Assembly (NCBI GenBank): GCA_030697205.1
Contig: JAUYQP010000047.1
Location: 62,001 to 126,000 of the forward strand
Direction: 5' to 3'
Source: Mycobacteriales bacterium
GTDB lineage: Bacteria; Actinomycetota; Actinomycetes; Mycobacteriales; SCTD01
Length of the DNA stretch: 64,000 nt
Part shown: piece after piece, positions 26,002-33,718 of the stretch
Position numbering within the stretch: the stretch's first letter is position 1
Layout: the number at the start of each line of letters is the position of its first letter
Translations under genes and position numbers: made by a program
The notes under the pieces: model-generated
What the model was told of the DNA's origin: nothing
Database searches by the model: none
The model's input: the letters and a program-made list of their open reading frames with translations, nothing else

Positions 26002-26178
26002 CTCGACGACGTCGTCGACGACCCGGTGGGCCACCGGGTCGCCCTCGGCCGTGACGGCCCGCACGGCCCCGTCGACCGTCCGCAGCAGGACCGTGCGGCC
26101 ACCGAGCAGCACCCGCACGTCGCGGTCGGCGGGCACGCGGTCGGCACGGGACACGGCCCGCCAGGTCAGCTCCACCAC
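25918..26178 (-). CDS. Small beta-rich protein of unknown function
   Basis: The product is 86 aa of alternating short strands (VRVLLGGRTVLLRTVDGAVRA). It may be a small barrel or OB/PH-like fold; no family is recognised. Two tandem GTG codons (26178, 26175) could start it; GATCAT lies 6 nt before the second. It overlaps the facing small membrane gene at the 3' end. The 60 bp to the MocR gene hold no clear signal. Confidence 0.45.
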   Translation of the reverse strand: MVELTWRAVSRADRVPADRDVRVLLGGRTVLLRTVDGAVRAVTAEGDPVAHRVVDDVVELELLIPASRPVAEDLAGGPGWEGVRAV

Positions 26179-26238
26179 GCCATGATCACGACCGGTGGTT
26201 GCGGTGCCGTATCTGCGACATGACGTGCGCGTGACGTG

Positions 26239-27663
26239 TCAGACGACGAGCTCGCGCGAGGTCTCCGCCGCCGTGCGCGGACCGAGCGACGCCCACGACT
26301 GCGCGAGCAGGTGGACGGCCCGCACCAGCACGTCTGCCGGCTGGGAGTAGGGCAGCCGCAGCCGGTCCTCGAAGGCGTGCCCCGTCCCGAAGCGCGGCCC
26401 GGCGGCGAGCCGCAGCCCTCGGGTCGCGGCCTCCGAGACCAGCGCATTGGACGCCGCCGCCGGCAGCTCGCACCACAGCACCAGCCCGCCGGCGGGGACC
26501 CGCACCCGCCAGTCGGGCAGCCGCTCGGCCAGCGCCGCCACGAGCACGTCGCGCTGACGGCGCAGCCGCGTGCGGTGGGCGGCGAGCACCTCGTCGGCGG
26601 CGTCGAGCAGGTGGCAGACCGCGAGCTGCTCGAGCACCGGGGTGCCGAGCTGGGTGCGGGTGACGGCGTTGGCGAGGGTCCGCGCGAGCTCCGGCTCAGC
26701 GCGCAGCCAGCCGACCCGCAGGCCGCCCCAGAAGGCCTTGCTCGTCGTCCCGACGGTCACGACGAGCTCGGGCCGCCCGCACGCCCCGAACGGCACCTCC
26801 GGCTGCGCGTCGAGCCCGAGGTCGACCAGGGTCTCGTCGACGACCGCCGTCGTGCCGCACTGCTCGAGCGCGACCGCGAGCCGCCGCCGCTGGGCCTCGT
26901 CGAGCAGCAGGCCGGTGGGGTTCTGGAAGTCCGGCATGAGGTACGCCGCAGCAGGTCTCGCCTCCCGAGCGGCCCGCAGGACGTCGCGCGCGAGTGCGTC
27001 GGGGTCCGCCGCGTCGACGGCGACCGGTAGCAGCCGGGAGCCCTGCGCGACGATCGCGTCGAGGACGTTGGGATAGCTGGGGTGCTCGACCAGCACGCGG
27101 TCGCCCCGGCCCGCGAGCGCCGACAGCGCCGCCACGCACGCCGACAGCGCTCCCCCGGTGACGACCACCTGCTCCGGCTTTGTCGGCAGTCCCCGCGCGG
27201 TGAAGCGCTCGGCGAGCCGGGCCCGCAGGTCCGGCAGGCCGTGCGGGTAGTAGCCGTGGGTCGGCAGCACCCGCGGCAGGTCCTGCAGCGCGGCGTGGAA
27301 GGCGGCGGGGATCTCCGGAGGGGCCGCGGCGGGCGCGGCGTGGGCGAGGTCGAGCACGCCCTCCTCGGGCGGCGTCAGCACCCACGCGCCGAGGTCGGGC
27401 CCGGCGGGCAGCCGGGTCCAGGTGCCCGACCCCTGCCGCGCGACCGCCCAGCCGTCGTCGCGCAGCCGGCCGTAGGCGGCGGTCACCGTGGCCCGGCTGA
27501 CGTGCAGCGCGGCCGCGAGATCGCGCTCCGCGGGCAGGCGGACCCCGACCGGGAGCCGGCCGTCGCCGACCAGGAGCCTGAGCCGGCGGGCCAACGCGTC
27601 GTACAGCGGTGGTCGCTCTGCTCCGAGCGCGCCGACGAGCGCCGCGAGCCGACCTGCGTCCAC
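26239..27663 (-). CDS. MocR-type regulator: GntR HTH fused to PLP aminotransferase-like domain
   Basis: The product is 474 aa. Residues ~10-80 form a GntR winged helix (PLYDALARRLRLLVGDGRLP, LPAERDLAAALHVSRATVTAAY). A linker follows, then a fold-type I PLP domain with the Schiff-base Lys in TTSKAFWGG. MocR proteins sense amino acids or PLP. GTG 27663 is chosen from a GAGGGG about 10 nt upstream and from family length; a TTG at 27705 is possible. It is divergent from a YczE-like gene, a pairing known for this family, so it probably regulates that gene. Confidence 0.85.
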   Translation of the reverse strand: MDAGRLAALVGALGAERPPLYDALARRLRLLVGDGRLPVGVRLPAERDLAAALHVSRATVTAAYGRLRDDGWAVARQGSGTWTRLPAGPDLGAWVLTPPEEGVLDLAHAAPAAAPPEIPAAFHAALQDLPRVLPTHGYYPHGLPDLRARLAERFTARGLPTKPEQVVVTGGALSACVAALSALAGRGDRVLVEHPSYPNVLDAIVAQGSRLLPVAVDAADPDALARDVLRAAREARPAAAYLMPDFQNPTGLLLDEAQRRRLAVALEQCGTTAVVDETLVDLGLDAQPEVPFGACGRPELVVTVGTTSKAFWGGLRVGWLRAEPELARTLANAVTRTQLGTPVLEQLAVCHLLDAADEVLAAHRTRLRRQRDVLVAALAERLPDWRVRVPAGGLVLWCELPAAASNALVSEAATRGLRLAAGPRFGTGHAFEDRLRLPYSQPADVLVRAVHLLAQSWASLGPRTAAETSRELVV

Positions 27664-27680
27664 GACAGCCACTTCCCCTC

Positions 27681-27707
27681 GATTGGCCCGCCCTGTCCAG
27701 TCCAATC
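27681..27707. promoter_or_regulatory. Candidate MocR operator between the divergent genes
   Basis: A tandem direct repeat GTCCA-GTCCA (27695-27704; TGGAC on the other strand) lies inside a GATTGG...CCAATC inverted pair (27681-27686, 27702-27707). Direct repeats containing CTGGAC are reported for some MocR proteins such as TauR. This is a visual match only. Confidence 0.35.
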
Positions 27708-27725
27708 ATGCCCCATCCTGGGTCC

Positions 27726-28367
27726 ATGACCACCGCCGTCGCGACCGTCCCGGGCACCACCGGCCGTCAGCTGCCGCGACGCCTCGCGCAGCTCTACGCC
27801 GGGCTCGCGCTCTACGGCATCTCGATGGCGCTGCTGGTCCGCTCCGACCTCGGCGTCATGCCGTGGGACGTCCTGCACCAGGGGCTCGCGCCGCACCTCG
27901 GCTGGTCGCTGGGCACGGTCACCATCGTCGTCGGCGCCCTGGTCCTGCTCGGCTGGATCCCGCTGCGCCAGCGCCCCGGGCTCGGGACCGTGAGCAACGT
28001 CGTCGTCATCGGGATCGTCGTCGACGCAGCGCTGCGGGTGCTGCCGGAGGTGTCGCCGCTCGCCCCGCGGGTCGGGCTGGTCGCGGCCGGCATCGGCCTC
28101 AACGCCATCGCCACGGCCGCCTACATCGGGGTGCACCTGGGGCCGGGCCCGCGCGACGGGCTCATGACCGGCCTGGTGCGCCGCACCGGTGGGTCGGTGC
28201 GGCGGGTCCGGACCCTCATCGAGGTGGTCGTGGTCGCTGTCGGCTTCGCCCTCGGCGGCACCTTCGGCGCGGCCACAGTCGCCTACGCGCTGCTCATCGG
28301 CCCGCTCGTCCAGCCCCTGATCCCCCGCCTCGAGGTCCGCACCACCCCCGCAACCGCAACCGGGTGA
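27726..28367 (+). CDS. YczE-family integral membrane protein
   Basis: The product is 213 aa with five hydrophobic segments. It has the family signature early in the protein: LYAGLALYGISMALLVRSDLG, then PWDVLHQGL, and later GPGPRDGLMTGL. YczE/YitT-like proteins are presumed transporters without known substrate. ATG 27726 follows CATCCT by 6 nt. It is divergent from the MocR gene and presumably under its control; if so, the ligand would be an amino-acid or vitamin B6-related compound. Confidence 0.82.
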   Translation: MTTAVATVPGTTGRQLPRRLAQLYAGLALYGISMALLVRSDLGVMPWDVLHQGLAPHLGWSLGTVTIVVGALVLLGWIPLRQRPGLGTVSNVVVIGIVVDAALRVLPEVSPLAPRVGLVAAGIGLNAIATAAYIGVHLGPGPRDGLMTGLVRRTGGSVRRVRTLIEVVVVAVGFALGGTFGAATVAYALLIGPLVQPLIPRLEVRTTPATATG

Positions 28368-28376
28368 TCGTGACCG

Positions 28377-30311
28377 TCAGGCCGCGCCCTCGGTGACGCG
28401 CGGGGGCTCGGTCGGGTCTTCCTGCCGGGCGAACTGCGTGCGGTAGAGCTCGGCGTAGAGACCACCGCGGGCGAGCAGGTCGTCGTGGCGGCCGCTCTCC
28501 ACGACCTGGCCGTCGTCGACGACGAGGATCTGGTCGGCCTCGCGCACGGTGGAGAGCCGGTGCGCGATGACCAGCGAGGTGCGGCCCTGCAGCGCGGTCG
28601 ACAGCGCCCGCTGCACCGCCGCCTCGGACTCGCTGTCGAGATGGGCGGTCGCCTCGTCGAGCACGACGATCCCGGGCGCCTTGAGCAGCAGCCGGGCGAT
28701 AGCCATCCGCTGCTTCTCCCCGCCCGACAGGCGGTAGCCGCGGTCACCGACGACGGTGTCGAGCCCGTCGGCGAGCGAGCGCGCGAGCGGCCCGACCTGA
28801 GCGGCCTCCAAGGCCGCCCACAGCTGCTCGTCGGTGGCGTCGGGGCGGGCGTAGAGCAGGTTCGCGCGGATCGTGTCGTGGAACATGTGGGCGTCCTGGG
28901 TGACGACGCCGACGGTCTCGCGCAGCGACTGCATGGTGACGTCGCGGACGTCCTGCCCGGCGACGCGCACCGCACCGGCCTGTACGTCGTACATCCTGGT
29001 GACGAGCTGGGAGATGGTGGTCTTCCCGGCGCCGGAGGGCCCGACGAGCGCGACGAGCTGGCCCGGCTCGGCGCGGAAGGACACGCCCTTGAGGACCGGC
29101 ACCGACGGGGTGCTGTCGAGGACCGCGACCGACTCGAGCGAGGCGAGCGAGACCTCGGAGGCCTGCGGGTAGCGGAAGTGCACGTCGTCGAACTCGATCG
29201 CTCCCGGGCCAGGCTGCACCGTGACGGCACCGGGTCGGTCGGCCACCATCGGCTCGAGGTCGAGCACCTCGAAGACCCGCTCGAAGGACACCAGCGCGGT
29301 CATGACGTCGACGCGGACGTTGGACAGCGCGGTCAGCGGTCCGTAGAGACGGGTGAGGTAGGCGGCCAGGGCGACGACGGTGCCGACACCGAGCGAGCCG
29401 TTGGCGGCCAGGGTCCCGCCGACGCCGTAGACGAGCGCGGTCGCCAGGGAGGCGACGAGGGTGAGCGAGGCGAAGAACACCCGGCCGTACATCGCGGACG
29501 TGACCCCGATGTCGCGGACCCGGCCGGCCTTGTCGCGGAAGGCGCCGTCCTCCTGCTCGGGGCGGCCGAAGAGCTTGACGAGCAGCGCGCCGGAGACGTT
29601 GAAGCGCTCGGTCATCGAGTTGTTCATCGACGCGTTGAGGGCGTAGCTCTCGCGGGTGAGGTCCTGCAGCTTCTGCCCGACGATCTTGGCGGGGATGACG
29701 AAGACGGGCAGCAGCACCAGCGACATCAGTGTGATCTGCCACGACAGGACGAACATCGCGACCAGGGTCAGCGTCACGCCGATGACGTTGCTGACGACCT
29801 GCGACAGCGTGCCGGTGAAGGCCTGCTGCGCCCCGAGCACGTCGTTGTTGAGCCGGCTGATCAGCGCGCCGGTCTGGGTGCGGGTGAAGAACGCGATCGG
29901 CATCCGCTGGACGTGGGAGTAGACCTCGGAGCGCAGGTCGTAGATGAGGCCCTCGCCGATCCGCGCGGAGTACCACCGGCTGAACAAGCTGAGGACCGCC
30001 TCGAGCACGGCGAGCCCGGCGACGACCAGCGCCATCGCGAGGACCAGCCCTGGCCGACCGGTCTCCGGCGGGGCCGTGCCGATGCCGTCGTCGATGATCT
30101 TCTTGAAGACCAGCGGGTTGGCGACCGAGGCCACGGACCCGATCACGATGACGACGAGGAAGCCCAGCAGGTCTCGGCGGTAGGGCGCGGCGAAGCGGCC
30201 GATCCGCCGGGCCGTGCCCGGTGCGAGCTTCTTCTCCGTCACCGAGGGGTCGCGGCGGAACGACCGCATCATCTGCCAGGGGGCCATGCCTCCGGGGCCG
30301 TCAGGTCCCAT
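28377..30311 (-). CDS. ABC exporter, fused permease and ATPase (MsbA/LmrA-type half transporter)
   Basis: The product is 644 aa. Residues ~30-330 are a six-helix ABC transmembrane domain containing MPIAFFTRTQTGALISRLNND. Residues ~375-620 are the ATPase: Walker A GPSGAGKT, Q-loop VTQDAHMFHDT, signature LSGGEKQRM, Walker B GIVVLDEATAHLD and switch His in IAHRLST. It works as a homodimer exporting a lipid or drug; the substrate is unknown. It ends 10 bp from the YczE stop (convergent). The acyl-CoA dehydrogenase gene upstream ends 12 bp before its start, so they share an operon. Confidence 0.9.
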   Translation of the reverse strand: MGPDGPGGMAPWQMMRSFRRDPSVTEKKLAPGTARRIGRFAAPYRRDLLGFLVVIVIGSVASVANPLVFKKIIDDGIGTAPPETGRPGLVLAMALVVAGLAVLEAVLSLFSRWYSARIGEGLIYDLRSEVYSHVQRMPIAFFTRTQTGALISRLNNDVLGAQQAFTGTLSQVVSNVIGVTLTLVAMFVLSWQITLMSLVLLPVFVIPAKIVGQKLQDLTRESYALNASMNNSMTERFNVSGALLVKLFGRPEQEDGAFRDKAGRVRDIGVTSAMYGRVFFASLTLVASLATALVYGVGGTLAANGSLGVGTVVALAAYLTRLYGPLTALSNVRVDVMTALVSFERVFEVLDLEPMVADRPGAVTVQPGPGAIEFDDVHFRYPQASEVSLASLESVAVLDSTPSVPVLKGVSFRAEPGQLVALVGPSGAGKTTISQLVTRMYDVQAGAVRVAGQDVRDVTMQSLRETVGVVTQDAHMFHDTIRANLLYARPDATDEQLWAALEAAQVGPLARSLADGLDTVVGDRGYRLSGGEKQRMAIARLLLKAPGIVVLDEATAHLDSESEAAVQRALSTALQGRTSLVIAHRLSTVREADQILVVDDGQVVESGRHDDLLARGGLYAELYRTQFARQEDPTEPPRVTEGAA

Positions 30312-30323
30312 GCAGGCCCCCTC

Positions 30324-31478
30324 TCAGAACGCGCTGATCCCGGTGAGGGCGCGCCCGATGATGAGCTGCTGGATCTGCGAGGTGCCCTCGTACAGCGTCG
30401 TAACGCGGGCGTCGCGCAGGTACTTCCCCGCGGCGTACTCGTCGATGTAGCCGTAGCCGCCGTGCGCCTGCACGCAGGCGTTGGCGGCGCGCACCGACAT
30501 CTCGCTCGCGTAGTACTTCGCCTTCGACGCGGCCAGGGAGTAGTCCTCGCCGCGGGTCTTGAGGTCGGCGACCCGCCAGGTCAGCAGCCGGGCGCAGTCG
30601 ACCTCGACCGCGGTGTCGGCGATGAGGGCCTGCACCAGCTGGTGACCGGCGACGGGCTTGCCGAACTGCACGCGGTCCTTGGTGTAGGCGACCATCGTGT
30701 CGAGCGCGGCCTGGCCGAGCCCGGTGCAGGACGCGCCGAGCGACATCCGGCCGTCGTTGAGGGCGGTCAGCGCGACCCGGATCCCCTTGCCCTCCTCGCC
30801 GCCGAGCAGCGCCTCGGGGCCGACCTTGACGTCGCGCAGGACGAGCTCGGCGGTGTCGCAGGAGCGCAGGCCGAGCTTGCCGTGGATGGGGCGGGCCTCG
30901 AAGCCCGGCGCGTCGTTGGGCACCAGGAAGGCGCTGACGCCGCGGGCGCCCTCACCGCCGGTGCGGGCCATGAACAGCGTGACCCCGGCGATCGTGCCGT
31001 TGGTGATGAAGATCTTGTTGCCGTTGAGGACGTAGCCGCCGTCGCTCTGCTTGACCGCGGTGGCCTGCAGGTCGGCGGGGTTGCTGCCGTAGTCGGGCTC
31101 GGTGAGGCCGAAGCAGCCGAGCACCTCGCCGGTCGCCATCCGCGGGAGCCACTGGTCCTTCTGCGCGTCGGTGCCCCAGCGCGCGATGGAGCCGGCGACC
31201 AGGCCGAGGTGGACGCTGACGACGGAGCGCACGTTGGCGTCACCGCGGCCGAGCTCCTCGATGAACAGCACGTAGGACAGCGGGTCACCGCCGCCACCGC
31301 CCCACTGCTCGGGGATCGACAGCCCGATGAAGCCGGTCTGGCGCAGCCCGTCGAGGGCCTCCTGGGGGAAGCGCTCCTCGCGGTCGTTGGCGAGCGCGCG
31401 CGGCGCGACGACGTCGTCCACCCACTCCTTGACCGCCTTGCGGACGGCCTCCTGCTCGGCGCTGAGCGTGAGGTCCAC
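30324..31478 (-). CDS. Acyl-CoA dehydrogenase
   Basis: The product is 384 aa. This FAD enzyme introduces the 2,3 double bond in acyl-CoA. Signatures are CFGLTEPDYGSNPADLQ, the INGTIAG region, and the C-terminal catalytic-base segment YEGTSQIQQLIIGRAL. The Glu in YEGTSQ is the typical base of short/medium-chain members. GTG 31478 has AGGGGAG upstream. It is 4 bp downstream of the enoyl-CoA hydratase stop, and together they provide the first two steps of beta-oxidation. Confidence 0.9.
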   Translation of the reverse strand: MDLTLSAEQEAVRKAVKEWVDDVVAPRALANDREERFPQEALDGLRQTGFIGLSIPEQWGGGGGDPLSYVLFIEELGRGDANVRSVVSVHLGLVAGSIARWGTDAQKDQWLPRMATGEVLGCFGLTEPDYGSNPADLQATAVKQSDGGYVLNGNKIFITNGTIAGVTLFMARTGGEGARGVSAFLVPNDAPGFEARPIHGKLGLRSCDTAELVLRDVKVGPEALLGGEEGKGIRVALTALNDGRMSLGASCTGLGQAALDTMVAYTKDRVQFGKPVAGHQLVQALIADTAVEVDCARLLTWRVADLKTRGEDYSLAASKAKYYASEMSVRAANACVQAHGGYGYIDEYAAGKYLRDARVTTLYEGTSQIQQLIIGRALTGISAF

Positions 31479-31482
31479 GGTG

Positions 31483-32247
31483 CTACTCCCCTGCGGTGTC
31501 GATGAGGTCGGTGTCGATGAGGTCGCGCAGCCGCCTCAGCTGCGCATCGCGCTCAGCCTCGCACTGCTCGTCGTAGGTCCGCGACCCGGCTCCGTCGACG
31601 AGGGCCTTGACCTCGATGACGGCGTCGCGGGGCGGGGCCAGCAGCTGCTGCGTCAGCTCGGCCGTGGCGGCCTCCAGGTCGGCCGCTGGCACCACCCGGT
31701 TGACCAGGCCGGCGGCCAGCGCCTCCTGCGCGCCGACCCGCCGACCGGTCGCGCACCACTCCAACGCACGGGCCCGACCGACCGCCGCCACGAGCGGATG
31801 GGTGCCGGCGAGGTCCGGCACGATGCCGTAGCCGACCTCCGCCATCGCGAACTGCGCGTCGTCGGCGGCGATCCGCAGGTCGCAGGCCAGCGCGAGCTGG
31901 AAGCCGGCACCGACCGCGTGGCCCTGGACCGCCGCGATGCTGACGAACGACGGCCGACGCAGCCAGGTGAAGGCCTGCTGGTACGACGACAGCGTCGCGT
32001 GGGCGTCGTCGTCGGAGCCGGCGACCGTGTCCCCGAGGGTCGCGAACAGCGCGCGGTCTAGGCCGGCACTGAAGGACGGGCCTTCGCCTCGCACCACGAC
32101 GACCCTGACCTCGCCGGTGAGGTCGCGGGCGAACCCGTGCAGCGCCGCCCACAGCGCAGGGTCTTGGCAGTTGCGCCGGTCCGGCCGGTCGAGGACGACC
32201 GTGGCCACGGGGCCACGGACCTCGAGCCGGACACCGGTCTCGGTCAG
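31483..32247 (-). CDS. Enoyl-CoA hydratase/isomerase, probable CTG start
   Basis: The product is 254 aa in the crotonase fold: an N-terminal strand VRLEVRGPVATVVLDRP, the oxyanion loop with GPSFSAGLD, and QGHAVGAGFQLALACD. The essential first strand extends beyond the only GTG (32208). The sole upstream start in frame is CTG at 32247, which overlaps the previous gene's TGA as CTGA, exactly where ATGA would be expected. I therefore call CTG. The catalytic Glu pair is not obvious: the second region reads AEVGYGIVPDLAGTHPL, with Asp and Gly at the usual positions. Confidence 0.8.
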   Translation of the reverse strand: MTETGVRLEVRGPVATVVLDRPDRRNCQDPALWAALHGFARDLTGEVRVVVVRGEGPSFSAGLDRALFATLGDTVAGSDDDAHATLSSYQQAFTWLRRPSFVSIAAVQGHAVGAGFQLALACDLRIAADDAQFAMAEVGYGIVPDLAGTHPLVAAVGRARALEWCATGRRVGAQEALAAGLVNRVVPAADLEAATAELTQQLLAPPRDAVIEVKALVDGAGSRTYDEQCEAERDAQLRRLRDLIDTDLIDTAGE

Positions 32248-32453
32248 GTGGCCTTCTTGCGGGTGGCACCGCCGCGGCCGCGCAGGGTGACCCCTGACTC
32301 GCTGAGGATGCGGTGCACGAAGCCGTAGGAACGGCCCGAGTCCTCGGCCAGCAGCCGGATCGACTGCCCGCCCTCGTACTTCTTCTTCAGGTCAGCCGCC
32401 ATCTTGTCGCGGTCGCCGCCGGTGATCCGGCTGCCCTTCTTGAGCTCTGCCAC
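32244..32453 (-). CDS. Small helix-turn-helix protein conserved in actinobacteria
   Basis: The product is 69 aa. Basic N-terminus AELKKGSRITGGDR, then MAADLKKKYEGGQSIRLLA and EDSGRSYGFVHRILSESG form a resolvase/AsnC-like HTH, and the C-terminus is RGRGGATRKKAT. I recall near-identical short proteins across Streptomyces and relatives, annotated only as HTH proteins. GTG 32453 has GGAGGG seven bases upstream. It is the first gene of an operon with the hydratase, dehydrogenase and exporter. A DNA-binding role is likely but untested. Confidence 0.8.
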   Translation of the reverse strand: MAELKKGSRITGGDRDKMAADLKKKYEGGQSIRLLAEDSGRSYGFVHRILSESGVTLRGRGGATRKKAT

Positions 32454-32640
32454 GTCGTGCCCTCCGTCGGTGTCACCAGTCGGGTCGCCTGTCGCGGGGC
32501 GCGGGGGTGATCGTCCCGGCCCGCCCACGTCGTTACTACCTGCCCCTGATCATCGCAGGCAACCGCTCTGCATGTGGCGTCGTGGTGACGGTCCTGAGAC
32601 CCCGCGATCGGGCCGGCCGCAGAGAACCGCTAGGGTTTGG

Positions 32641-32659
32641 TGAGGTTGCCCTAAGTCCT
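32641..32659 (+). promoter_or_regulatory. Candidate DtxR/IdeR-like iron box
   Basis: TGAGGTTGCCCTAAG matches the left half and centre of the 19-bp DtxR/IdeR consensus (TTAGGTTAGGCTAACCTAA); the right end is poor. It sits 31-49 bp before the start of the ferric-iron binding protein gene, a sensible place for iron repression. Confidence 0.4.
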
Positions 32660-32689
32660 ACCTCCCGCCCTCTCCCGACAGGAGCCCCC

Positions 32690-33718
32690 GTGACGCCCCG
32701 CCGGCTGCTCGCCGCCGCCCTCGCCGCAGCGCTGCTCGCACCGCTCGCCGCCTGCTCGCAGAGCGAGGCCGACAAGCTCGCCGACAGCGAGGGCCTGGTG
32801 GTCTACAGCGGGCGCAACGAGGGGATCATCTCGCCCCTGTTCGACGCGTTCACCAAGGCCACCGGCATCGAGGTGGCGGTGAAGTACGGCTCGAGCGCCA
32901 ACCTCGCCGCCACGCTGCTCGAGGAGGGCGACAAGACGCCCGCGGACCTCTTCCTGTCGCAGGACGCGGGCGCCCTTGGCGCACTGCAGGACGCCGACCG
33001 GCTGCGGGCGCTCGACCAGCCGCTGCTGTCGAAGGTGCCCGCCGAGCTGCGCAGCCGCGAGGGCCGCTGGGTGGGCGTGAGCGGCCGGGTCAGGGTGCTC
33101 GTCTACAACCCTGACCTCGTGCCCGCGTCGATGCTGCCGAAGACGGTCTTCGACCTCACCGGTCGGCAGTGGAAGGGCAAGCTCGGCATCGCGCCGCCCA
33201 ACGCGTCGTTCCAGGCCTTCGTCACCGCGCTGCGGGTGCAGGAGGGCGAGGCCAGGGCCAAGGAGTTCCTCGAGGCGCTGAAGGCCAACGAGCCCAAGAC
33301 CTTCGAGGGCAACGCGCTGATCGTCGACGAGGTCGACGCCGGCCGGCTCGCCGCGGGCCTGGTCAACCAGTACTACCTCGCGGAGAAGATCGCCGAGGCG
33401 GGCGCGGGCACGGTGAAGGCCAAGAACTTCTACTTCCCGGCAGGCGACCTCGGTGGGCTCGTCAACGTCGGCGGGGTCGGCATCCTCGACGACGCCGACA
33501 CCGACCCGCGGGCGGCGCAGTTCGTGGAGTTCCTGCTCGGCAAGGCCGGCCAGGAGTTCTTCGCCGACGTCACCAAGGAGTACCCCCTCGTCGCCGGCTT
33601 CGACGCCGACCCGTCGCTGCCGCCGCTGGCCTCCCTCGAGACGCCCGACATCGACCTGTCGAAGCTGGACTCTCTCGAGCAGACGTTGGCCCTGCTCGAC
33701 GAGGTCGGTCTCACTTGA
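32690..33718 (+). CDS. fbpA: Ferric-iron ABC transporter substrate-binding lipoprotein
   Basis: The product is 342 aa. The signal peptide RRLLAAALAAALLAPLAAC ends in a lipobox (LAAC), so the protein is tethered outside the membrane. The mature part begins with VVYSGRNEGIISPLFDAF, typical of FbpA/FutA, and contains VNQYYL, whose two Tyr are the usual Fe(III) ligands. GTG 32690 has AGGAG nearby. TGA overlaps the TTG start of the permease. Gene order binding protein-permease-ATPase is that of the fbp system. Confidence 0.85.
   Translation: MTPRRLLAAALAAALLAPLAACSQSEADKLADSEGLVVYSGRNEGIISPLFDAFTKATGIEVAVKYGSSANLAATLLEEGDKTPADLFLSQDAGALGALQDADRLRALDQPLLSKVPAELRSREGRWVGVSGRVRVLVYNPDLVPASMLPKTVFDLTGRQWKGKLGIAPPNASFQAFVTALRVQEGEARAKEFLEALKANEPKTFEGNALIVDEVDAGRLAAGLVNQYYLAEKIAEAGAGTVKAKNFYFPAGDLGGLVNVGGVGILDDADTDPRAAQFVEFLLGKAGQEFFADVTKEYPLVAGFDADPSLPPLASLETPDIDLSKLDSLEQTLALLDEVGLT

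Noticed and set aside
28485-31505. A 1006-codon plus-strand frame over the exporter and acyl-CoA dehydrogenase
   Set aside because: Antisense shadow of two well-supported genes; no motif and repetitive acidic/basic composition.
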